Assembly (NCBI GenBank): GCA_020081605.1 | Contig: JAHREC010000009.1 | Span: 1,488,001-1,552,000 of the forward strand | Direction of reading: 5' to 3' | Source of the DNA: Albifimbria verrucaria | Lineage: Eukaryota; Ascomycota; Sordariomycetes; Hypocreales; Stachybotryaceae | DNA length: 64,000 nucleotides | Shown here: in pieces, positions 36,490 to 46,038 of the stretch | How the letters are laid out: each line of letters opens with the position of its first letter | Numbering within the stretch: position 1 is the first letter of the stretch | Made by a program: the position numbers and the translations under genes | Notes under the pieces: model-generated | What the model saw: the letters and a program-made list of their open reading frames with translations, nothing else | The model's database searches: none | Told to the model about the DNA's origin: nothing

Positions 36490-38505
36490 TTGGGCGGCTT
36501 AAATGGTGCTCGGTCGTGTCGTGATATGCTCGCAACTCCAACTGGAGATTCGGAGGTAGCAGGTTATCGGAAGACTCCCAAGAAAGATGCTAAAGCACGC
36601 GGAGAAATCGCGGATACCGGTGCGAAGTTCAAGGCGCCTCTCGCCCTCGTCTCGAAGTAATAATGCGGACCTTATCCCAGGAAACAATATTGTGAAGTGG
36701 TGATATTCAATCTCAAGTCATTACAGCATCACCAACGTCACCGTTTTGGCGAGATGCATGGGCGACGCGGGCGTCCTGCGACATGAGACGGTTTTCGGAA
36801 CACTCGCGAGGTATACAAAGTGCGGGCGTAACGGCTTGCGTGTGTGATAACGAGACTGGTGGCAACTCCGAAAGCTGACGCAGCTTGGACGATGATGGTT
36901 GAGGCACGGTATGTACGTAACAAGGTGGGTTGAAGCTTGGAGCTACCCCAGCATGGTTGTTAGAGTGGCACGTGTGATGAGTAAGCAGCTTCCATTCACT
37001 TTTGGTGTAAAAGGCAGGCAACACCAAAACCGCCGCTATCGCAGGTTATCGCCATGGTCCTCATCAATGTAATTTTACAAGCACTACAACTGGATAATAC
37101 GAGTCGCGAATACACAATACTATGCATTGTTCATTTTAATTCCTGAGTGACACTATTCATCAGGAAGAAACAAACTACAATAACTTTTGACTACAGTACC
37201 ATACAAACCTTGTCTCATTGATGAATGCTTATGCTTGTTGAACTGTTTACACCAATTAATCTCTGGACCTGGATACAACATGACCTTTCAACCATGCGAT
37301 TGCTCTATTTATTCTTTCAGACGCAGGATGCGCAAAGTTTCTGGATTGTTTTCTATCTTTTATTGTCAACTTGGTTAATCTCTTTGAGTTGACTTGGTCG
37401 GCTTTCGTAGCAAGCGCTGCTTGATTCACTGTTCACTCGCATCACCCTTTCTCATGCAACATTGTTCAACTGAGGGACATCACCAAAGGGTCTAATTTAG
37501 CCCAATATTCCCAATTCCAGCTAATTTACCAGGTAAGGTTGTAGTCATCAACATCTTCCATCTCACCTCGAGAGGGGAGACCAGGGCTTTGACGATGTCA
37601 CCACTGACGTATCGATCGACTGACTACTTCCAGGCATCCCATTTTTCCTTTATATCTTCATACTTCTGGTCCGGACCGGAGTAGAATTCGACTCAAGTCT
37701 GTTCATGGCCTGTCTTGGATTATCATGTTCAGCCTTGCCCAGCACTTCCCCACTGTGGCTTGATATAATCATCGTAGCGGACGCCATTACGTAGGACGAC
37801 CTTCAGCCCACGTGCAGGGGCCTGGCGGTAAAGTCCTTTGTCCAAATGCCAAGATTTGATCGTTAAGACCGATTGGCTTTGCTGGAAGTAAAAAGAGTCC
37901 ATGTCGTGAAGTGGTGGGTTGGGTGCTCTCAACGGGTTACATCGGTTACAGCGGGAACTTTTTGGCGTTCAAACATGATTCAGGATGAGGAATAACAAGA
38001 TTTTTCTCGGAATACAACCCATAGGGCAATGAATTGCGGTGGCCAAATCTGTGCCGCTTCAATGGTGGAAGCACGGTTATTTACGTCCAAGTCCTGCATG
38101 GTTCAGCCGGAGGCGTCCCGGATCGCCCTTTGAAGTTGCATACCAAATGCTACCCAATTCTGTCACTTCATAGGTCGTATATCAAGTAAACATGATCTTC
38201 AAAGCTGAGTAGGCTTTTATGCAACGGTTGCTTTGCCTCACTGATGTCATCCAGCCTCGATGCAAGCATATCGAATCGAAGAGCTGCATCTCAGTCTCTG
38301 CCTCAATGCAAGCGAGTCTACAGTGGCACAAACGATATTTCAAAACAAACGTTTCAATTCATGTCCAAAACAGTCTATAATGCTTATCCCAAATTCCCAA
38401 TTCAAGGTACTCACACCCAGTGTGATTACCTGCGCCATGCTGTGCACAAAAAGACCGTAACTAATGAGTATCAAATGCATTTTGAACCATCATCTTCTTT
38501 TTTGC
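36490..38505. other. Intergenic region, UBP2-like / isocyanide synthase
   Basis: 2.0 kb, A/T-rich between 37050 and 38500. It contains the UBP promoter on the left and the 3' end of the isocyanide synthase on the right. A 67-codon minus-strand frame at 37729-37932 may be a gene relic but is not supported as a gene. Confidence 0.4.
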
Positions 38506-39699
38506 CTAATCTGCTTCAGGCTTCTTCTCCTTGAAGCAGATGGGTCTTCCATCCTCATCGTGATGGACCTCAAAATTGGGGTCCTCCTCAAAGTCAACAC
38601 GAGTACCGCTGATGATGCTTCCATCATTCTTGATGCCGACGCAGCAGTGCCAAGGTGTCATGCCAGTAGGTAGCAGGCCAACAGAGATCTTGTTCTGGCC
38701 AGTGGACTGGTGAATTGAGAGCCGGACATGATCGCCAAAGTTGGCTTTAACAGCACCAGAGAAAGCCTATGTCATTGTTAGAATGCTCGAGGACCAGAAG
38801 TAGATCAGCTGCAAGAGCCACTTACATATCCGCGTATCAACATCTGCTTAGCCAAGAAAGAAACGTCATTCTTGTACTTGCGGTTGCTACGGCCCTCTCC
38901 AAGAGGAAAGATCTCCTTCAGATCAGACTCGAGGAAGCGCTTGTAGCCGCAGTAGGTAAGCAGCGTGTCCTCCTGAGTTGCGATCTCGTGGTCGATATCG
39001 AGATCAGGCTTGCCGTAGGTATTTAGCAATTCACGGCGGAAGTTTGTGGCGTTAGCGACATAAGTGATCTCGTCTAGCTTCTCAGGAAGGGGAATGTTGA
39101 CGAGGTCCCTCAAGCGGGAGAACTCGATATGATCAAAACCCTTCTCGACAGCCATGGCGGCGAGGGCTTCGCCGTAAGCCCACACCTCACGATCAGGAAT
39201 GGCGAGCAGGTCTGTGGAGAATTAGTGAGATTTCTTAGTGGTATGGGGTTTGTTGCTTTACTACACTTACCATTGTAGACAAGGCCGTCAGAGATGATGA
39301 CGAGCTTTGCGCCAGGTTCATATACCTCGGCAATATCCGAGCAAAGGTCATTAAGCCGGGCGAATGAAACCTCCTCGGCATAATCCGGTGCATCTCCAAG
39401 TACCTTGACAACCTTGTTGGCTGACTTGAAGGGGTAGGCGGGGAGACACATTCGGACAGTCTTGTTGTCCTTGACAAAGTTGTAGATGGTGGAAAGGAAC
39501 TTTGGGGTACCCTCACGAATGCGATCGAGTGAGTTGGCATCCTTTGCCATGCGGTACTTGAAGATAATCTCGAGTATCTCGGAAGACTTCTCGAGGCTCT
39601 CAGCATCGACCGAGGAGAACCCTCAATAGGGCTCAACTGGTCGACCTTGGGATATGAGGGCTGATCACGAACCATTGTTTGAACAGAAGTAGAAGCCAT
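38506..39699 (-). CDS. Isocyanide synthase, DIT1/PvcA family, stand-alone
   Basis: This family converts the amino group of an amino acid (Tyr or Trp in PvcA/IsnA, Tyr-derived in yeast DIT1) to an isonitrile using ribulose-5-phosphate, or a related formamide in DIT1. Three exons (introns 39270-39212 and 38825-38767, 59 bp each) and one restored base near 39615 give 358 residues, about the size of bacterial PvcA. Family motifs in order are FVKDNKTVRMCLPAYPFKS, KLVIISDGLVYND, the segment from DHIEFSRLRDL, HVRLSIHQSTGQNKISVGL and TPWHCCVGI. No oxygenase, P450, NRPS or transferase domain is fused. The nearest neighbours are a deubiquitinase and, divergently, an alcohol dehydrogenase. The substrate is unknown. 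Confidence 0.88.
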
Positions 39700-41608
39700 G
39701 ATGAATGATGTGTTTATGGATTAAGAGATATGATTGTGATTATGTTGGTTTTGGTTGTTTGTGCTTGTTGTTGTTGTGTTTATTTGCGCTGCGTTACTGT
39801 GTATGTTTGTGCTTGGAGAAGAAAAGTTGGGAACACCGGGGAACGAGGGTGTTTTATATTCCAAGTGAAGACCATCAACGTTCGTAAATCTTTGAAAACT
39901 TGGCAGGTCTTACGAGTTCGTCTACGAGACCCTGAGGATGCATCTTACGCGGTGTTGCATCATTGGAACTCTTCACCGAAGCTGATGGTGGGAAGGTCCA
40001 GCGCAGAGGTGTTTCATCCGTTCGTCACGGAGCTCCCCGATCGTAGCTGAGAATCAAGAAAATCAAGCCATTCACCCTCCAATTTGCAATGGTGTTTACT
40101 TCATCTTTTGGTGTGCTGAAGCCAAGGGTCCAGCGCCGCATCGTCACCCAGCTCGCTTGAGTGACCGTTCTCGGTAGGGAACGTTCCCCGGCCACCCATC
40201 ATGCATCTGATCGGCGCCACCTTTGCCAAGAGTGTGACTGGCTGCAACGTCAAGGGCGCCAGCACAACGTCAAGGGTCGTTTTGGCGATCAACAAATGGG
40301 AATCACCCGCATCGAAGCACAAGAGAAGGTCGACGAAAAGCGGGGCCGAGTTCAGCGCGACGAGGGACCAGGGCAGGAATTTGCTTTGCATCTGGTAGCT
40401 CCGTTCCTGAAGATTTTTCATCGGACTTTGCAAGTGTTTGGTCCAAGGGCTTTGGGGTTCTCAGGGTCCTGGCGCTGGAAATCTGCAGCCAGGGTCTTTC
40501 AGGTCCTCCCGTCATTCTCAGCTCGAGTGGGTGTGTAACGGAATTCAGTGTGCAGTTTGTGTGTCACGAACCATCAAGCATGCAATCAGTTTGGTGAAGA
40601 CGATGCCGAAAAAAACGGGTGGTACAAAGTTATATTACCTGCATGTGACATAAATTAAACTTATCTTGGCGATGATCAAACAGAGATCCCAGCGAGGTCT
40701 TGGCTCCATCAAGACTGCAACTCACCGGGCGGGGAGACACAGATACGGGGTACGGGGCTGCGCGCCCGCAACGGTTCGGCACCTCGGAACGAGGATTGTT
40801 ACTATTATCATCACCCGAGTTCGGATCCTGCGTGAATCAGTGCCTTGTCGGGTTGGTGATTAAGATTGACGCCCGCGATCCGTGAAACCTTCAAGCGTGA
40901 CATGCATGTGTATTCGCCTCCAGGATAAAAAAACCATTGATCGGATACGATACGTGCGAAAGGCATGATCAGTCAGGGACGAAGCGAAGGACCGGACCGC
41001 AGGGAAACTCGGGTTAGCTATATTCCGTGAGTTATTATGCTGATTCTATCAACCCCGGCGCCGCTGGGCTCCTTATCGCCGGTAAGTCACCGGGTGGTCC
41101 AGGCAGCCTCGGCACCGTGGAGACCCACTCTTGAGCCGGTCCGCCCCGGCCTCCGGCTTGGGCCCCAGCACAGCACATTACGCATTCCAAATAAACAGTT
41201 GTGGATCGCATGATCAGGGCCACAAGCTAGCTGGCATATAAACCAAGTCCGCACCCCACCAAGTTTCATGCGGCGTTTTTCTTTAGCTTAGCGGACTTCT
41301 AGCCACGTAGCGGCCTAGCCCAAGTATGTACGCGGAGAGAAAGAGTGTGCTAGAAGCTTGGAAGACGCCACCGATATCTATCGGGGGTCCACGAAACTGT
41401 TATCTCTTCGAACCAGCTCCTAGCCGAAGTATTGAATTACCGTGTCATTAACTGCCTTGTCCTCCGAAATATCTGTAAGGCAGGCATCCAGCGAATCTTC
41501 GTAATGTAGATAGAACCACATTTTACCAACTCGAGCAAAGACACGGCCAGTTCCTCGTTGGCCCGAGCAGCCCGGTATGCGCGGTAAACTGATTTCTACA
41601 ACATCAAC

Positions 41609-41666
41609 TCCGGTGTTTATGTCTTCGTGGAGTTATCCGGTGTTAAGGATTTGCTTTCCTCCGGTG
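41609..41666. promoter_or_regulatory. Three TCCGGTG words in 58 bp
   Basis: TCCGGTG occurs at 41609-41615, 41636-41642 and 41660-41666, about 600-660 bp upstream of the alcohol dehydrogenase start. CGG-containing words are typical half-sites of Zn2Cys6 regulators, but binding here is only a possibility. Confidence 0.35.
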
Positions 41667-41742
41667 GTTCAGCCAAGCTTTGACTAATTCACTTGCACTA
41701 GGCTGATATCAAACCGGGCCTACTAGTGTGTTTTCCATGATC

Positions 41743-41760
41743 TTGACCACAGGCGGTCAA
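41743..41760. promoter_or_regulatory. Perfect inverted repeat TTGACC-N6-GGTCAA
   Basis: Two perfect 6-bp arms are separated by six bases, flanked on each side by a tccatgatc direct repeat (41735-41743 and 41761-41769). It looks like a site for a dimeric regulator upstream of the alcohol dehydrogenase. No known factor is assigned. Confidence 0.45.
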
Positions 41761-42268
41761 TCCATGATCCTAACCCCGGGTCCCCATCATGAAGTCATGA
41801 CCGACCCCACCGATCGACTCCTCATGGAGGGTAGCAGCCGGCATCTAGGCAAAATTTTGCTGCGGAAATATCTGTCAAGCCGGCAGCTATGCCTGTTCGT
41901 TCGGGGCGTTTAGAACATGAGCCCGAGTCGTCAGCATCTTATCGCATGGAAGCTTCTATTAGCCTGACCCGTCCCAAAACGTCATGTCAGCCACATGCAT
42001 TAGTGTTAGCCAGTCGCATGAAGAGAATTAGACCGTTGACAGCACCAAGGCTGTGGTTCGGGATTGGAATTGTGCATCGGCAGCCCGATTTGGAAAAGAG
42101 TCATTCGTCGTCAGAAGCTGGTAATGGATCACAAGTAGTAGCTATACCTACGGGGCATATAAATACCATTGCCAACTCATGCCTTGTTCTAAGTTTCTCT
42201 GTCTATCAATACAGATTCCTACGACTCTAACCGTTGTTATTCTTCTTACTCTTCTCTATTAAATCAAC

Positions 42269-43471
42269 ATGTCTACCGATTACAAGTTTGAAGGATGGCT
42301 TGGCCGTAGCCCTGAGGCCGTGAACGGCAAGATGGAATGGGGCAGTTTCGAGCCCAAGGTCTGGCAGGAGGACGACGTCGACATCCAGATCACTCACTGC
42401 GGTATCTGCGGTTCGGATCTTCACACTCTTCGATCTGGCTGGGGCGAGACCATGTTCCGTGAGCAGAAATAACCCCTCATTTTGGTCCACCTTGATTCTA
42501 ACAGTTCGTAGCCTGCTGCGTTGGTCATGAAATCGTTGGAAAGGCTGTCCGTGTTGGCAGCAACGTCAAGCACATCAAGGTTGGCGACAGGGTCGGTGTT
42601 GGCGCTCAGGCACGCAGTTGCTTGCGCAAGGACTGCCCTGAGTGCTCTGCTGGCCTAGAGAACTACTGTGTTCGCGACAGGGTCAACACATATGACTCGA
42701 AGTACCCCAATGACGAGGGCAAGTCTTACGGTGGATATGCCAACTACAACCGAACCAACGCCCGGTTCGTCTTCAAGATCCCGGATGAGCTGCCGTCCGA
42801 GCACGCAGCACCTATGCTGTGCGGTGGTATCACAATGTACTCGCCGTTGCGCCATAACGGCTGTGGCCCAGGCAAGACCGTTGGTATCGTAGGAGTTGGT
42901 GGACTTGGCCACTTTGGAGTCCTGTTCGCCAAGGCCTTGGGCGCTGACAAGGTGGTTGGTATTTCCCGAAAGGCCTCTAAGAGGGACGAGGTTCTCGCTC
43001 TCGGAGCTGATGAGTACATCGCCACCGACGATGACAAGGATTGGGAGACCAAGAACGCTCGCTCTCTCGACCTCATCGTTTCCACGGTTTCTAGCACACG
43101 CATGCCTCTGACCGGCTACCTTGGTCTCCTCAAGACCTACGGCACATACATCCAGGTCGGGTACGTACTAGTATACAACAATCCCTCTTTCAAGAATTTA
43201 GAGCTAACATGTGGCCCACAGCGCTCCTGATGGTGGTGAGCTTCCTCCCATCAACGTCTTCACCCTTCTCGCCAGCGGCATCAAGGTCGGCGGCAGCGGC
43301 ATCGGATCTCCTGATGAGATTGCCGAGATGCTGCAGGTTGCGGTCGACAAGAAGGTCAAGCCCTGGGTCGAGACGAGGCCACTTAGCGAAGCCAACAAGG
43401 CAGTGGTGGACATGGCCGAGGGCAAGGCGCGATACCGATATGTGCTGGTCAACGAGAAGCACGCGTCCTAA
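42269..43471 (+). CDS. Zinc-type alcohol dehydrogenase, cinnamyl alcohol dehydrogenase (CAD/ADH6) group
   Basis: Three exons (42269-42458, 42512-43160, 43222-43471) give 362 residues with no frame break. Catalytic-zinc motifs HCGICGSDLH and GHE are present, and the structural zinc loop has cysteines spaced as C-x4-C-x2-C-x7-C (CLRKDCPECSAGLENYC). The Rossmann motif GVGGLGHFG is followed by a basic patch (SRKASKR), which suggests NADPH use. The family reduces aldehydes, including aromatic and fusel aldehydes, in the cytosol. The best match by eye is fungal NADP-dependent CAD-like enzymes. It is divergent from the isocyanide synthase; a shared pathway is possible but unproven. Confidence 0.93.
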
Positions 43472-43972
43472 ATAATTCTTAACATACCCCAAGAAATATT
43501 ATAGAGTATTTTTAATCTAAAAATCCAATTCAACTCTCGTTTTTGTCAGCTTCCTGTGAGTTGTCAGCGAATATTACCCAAGTTGGGTTACGAGCCATGA
43601 AATCGGCCAGTCACATACGAGTACCTGTAGATGGATGTGCTCACCTGGCCTGGCTTCGAGAGAACAAGACATTTGCCCATTTTGAAAGAATTCCACATGT
43701 TCATGTCTCAATATTGATCACAAATAAAAGGCATGAAAATTTTGATCGACATTCCAAATGTATGAGAATTTTCTTCATTCTGATAGGACTATAAAATGCA
43801 TTATTTTGGGTTTCATCCAACACCTCGTCTCACATTATGATAACGCCCCTTCTTAAACATAAACTGTACTATGTGGTATGATATCAACGAAAAGAAATTC
43901 CAGAACATATAAAAAGTATGCTTTCTCAGTATTAGATCCATCGCATCCTCTCCGCTAGTCTAGTACGACTCT
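43472..43972. other. Convergent 3' spacer
   Basis: 501 bp between the alcohol dehydrogenase (+) and the wall-type protein (-). It is A/T-rich with no supported gene. Confidence 0.4.
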
Positions 43973-46038
43973 TCAACCCCGAATGATGAGAGTGACAGTC
44001 TCGCGCTCCGTCTCTGTAACCGTTGCAGTAAAGAACAGAGAGATAGTAGGCGTACCATTCACTGTAGCAATGATGGTTGAAGAGGCGGCAGCAGCCTCCT
44101 CCTGTTGCGTAGGAGCGACAAGGGTTGGGAAGACAGGAGCCGTAGGCTCGTCCTCGATAGGGATGACCTCAAGCGACGTGGGCTTCGAGGGACTGTCAGC
44201 AGTGGTGGTAGGCTGGCCAGGTCGCTTGATCGACTTCGTGGAAGTGCTCGGCTGCGGCTCCTGTGGATTGGGCTGCTCAACGGGTGGGGATGGCTGCTCA
44301 GGAACCTGAGATGGTTGCTGAGGGGCGCTTGAGAAGGCTGCTGGGGAGGCGCCTGAGACGGCTGTTGAGAGGGCTGCTGAGGAGGCGCAGGGATAATGGA
44401 CGTCGTTCGCACTGGTGGGTTCGAGGCCTGAGGGGTGGCAGATCGCTGACAGTGACAATCGTGGTCATTGTCACAACAGGCACAGCCGGCTGCTGAGCAG
44501 GTGTAGTAGGCGCTGGCTGGCTACCATCGCCTTGGCCACCGTTCAGGATCCCTTCCGCAGCGCGAGTATTCATGCACTTGACCAGGACGCCCTCCGCGTT
44601 GTTCAAAGGCATCGCAAAACACTTCTCAGCCTCGGTGGTGCAGGCTGTCAGCTCAAAGGCACCGTTTGCATTGCAGAGACCGATTTTGCCTTCAACACAC
44701 GCGCCCTGGTTGGGAGAGCAGGCCGATTCGGGCGTCAGGTTGGCGAAGACCTTGTTGAGGTCCCGGGCTCGCGCGAGGTTGCTGGCGAAGACTTGCTGAG
44801 GCACGGTAGTGGTACCGGTGGGCACGGCGCTGGGGTTGACAGTCGGGACGGCCTTGTCTGGTGCGCCTGTGGGCTTGACGGGGGCGCGGAGGACGCAGGC
44901 GAACCAGCCGAGGTAGATGCAGGAGGCGCTGCGGGAGAATCGGAGCTGGGCTTACCAGGAACGATAGAAGTGGTCACCGTGGCTCCTGCAGATGAGCTGC
45001 CATCATCAGGACTAGCAACAGGAGCGCTTGGCTTAGGCTGAGGAGTGTCGACCGGAGGGTTCGCTGAGGTAGGCTTAGGTTGGGGAGTGTCGACCGGAGG
45101 GTTCGCTGAGCTAGGCTTGGCAGGCACGATAGATGTGGTGATCACGTTGCCCACAGACGAGGCACTTGGCGTGGGGTTGACGACTGGAGCGTTCGTTCCA
45201 TTATCAGATCCTGCAGAGGTTGGCTTGCCGGGAGTGATGGAGGTGGTAATGGTGGCATCGGCAGACGATTTACCGGTTCCGGGGAAGCAACAGGAGTATC
45301 AGTTCCGGGTGCGGGAATAGGAGTATCGGCACCATTGTCAGATCCCGCGGACGTTGGCTTAGCGGGCACAATGGAAGTGGTCACCGTGCCACCTGCAGCT
45401 GTGCTGGTTCCGGGGTGGGAATCGGAACAGGCGTCTCGTTACCGGGGTCGGCTGGGGTCTGCGCAGTGGTAGGGCGAGCTGGCGTTGCGGCGTTGCTCGT
45501 CGACTTGGAGGAGGGTGTCAAAGGCTGTGTCTGCTCGTTCTTGCTGCTGGGAGGTTTAGGGCCAAGGGACGTCGTGATTGTGGTTCCAGGTGCCGCGGGA
45601 GTTCCAGGAACCGGGGCCTGAGAAGCCGCTGGGGTGGTTCCAGGATTCGGGACTCCGGAAGGCACTGACGGCTTTCCAGGACGGACGGGGCTTGGAACGA
45701 TGGAGGTGAAGATAGGCTCTTGAGCACCTGCGGAGGTCGTCTCGTCCAGGGAAGCAGTGGTTGGGCCTTGCGGCGAACCGGTCGATGCTGGAGCGGAGGG
45801 TGCGGTAGTGGTGTCTTCAATAGGCACAACCTCGAGGGAAGTCGGTCGCGAGTCTTTCGATGTCGTCGCCTCGCTTGCAGTCCCGGGGCGCCAGGAGAGA
45901 CGAGGGGATGGTCAGGGTAGTGCCGGTCAGGGTCTCGAAGATGGGGCGTGGTGTTTCCGCCTGTCGCGCCCATTTGAAAGGACCAGCCTGCGCCGCCGGG
46001 GCGATCAGGAGGAGAGTAAGCGCAGCGTTCAGCTGCAT
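43973..46038 (-). CDS. Secreted mucin-like wall protein with a CBM19-like Cys-rich domain
   Basis: The ATG at 46038 starts a signal peptide (MQLNAALTLLLIAPAAQA). The mature protein, about 670 residues, is mostly Pro/Ser/Thr linker with recurring TTSIVPxKPSS-type units. PTSLEV(V/I)PIED occurs near both ends. In the second half there is a compact Cys-rich region of about 70 residues (SACSPNQGACVEGKIGLC...CFAMPLNN...CM) whose cysteine and GKIGLC pattern resembles CBM19 chitin-binding modules. It ends with a Thr/Glu-rich TVTETERETVTLIIRG. Several frame changes (for example near 45895, 45400, 45270, 44880, 44430 and 44330) fit missing bases in C/G runs. Chitin binding and wall location are inferred; no catalytic domain was seen. 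Confidence 0.75.
45030..45113. repeat. 42-bp tandem repeat, two copies, inside the wall-protein gene
   Basis: Two nearly identical 42-bp units start with ggcttagg at 45030 and 45072 and share gagtgtcgaccggagggttc. In protein they encode a repeated SANPPVDTPQPKP unit. Confidence 0.85.

Larger units (their letters stand above)
39700..42268. promoter_or_regulatory. Long divergent intergenic region, isocyanide synthase / alcohol dehydrogenase
   Basis: 2.57 kb containing both promoters. The part next to the synthase is G/T-rich (39705-39830). Near the dehydrogenase are three TCCGGTG words (41609-41666) and an inverted repeat at 41743-41760. No open frame in it looks coding. Confidence 0.5.

Noticed and set aside
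37000..38500. RIP-mutated repeat remnant in the A/T-rich spacer
   Set aside because: No recognisable repeat or TpA-flooded element edge was seen, only modest A/T richness. A RIP index was not computed.
38506..43471. A full secondary-metabolite gene cluster around the isocyanide synthase
   Set aside because: No NRPS, PKS, terpene synthase, P450, Fe/2OG oxygenase or dedicated transporter is visible within reach. Neighbours on both sides look unrelated.
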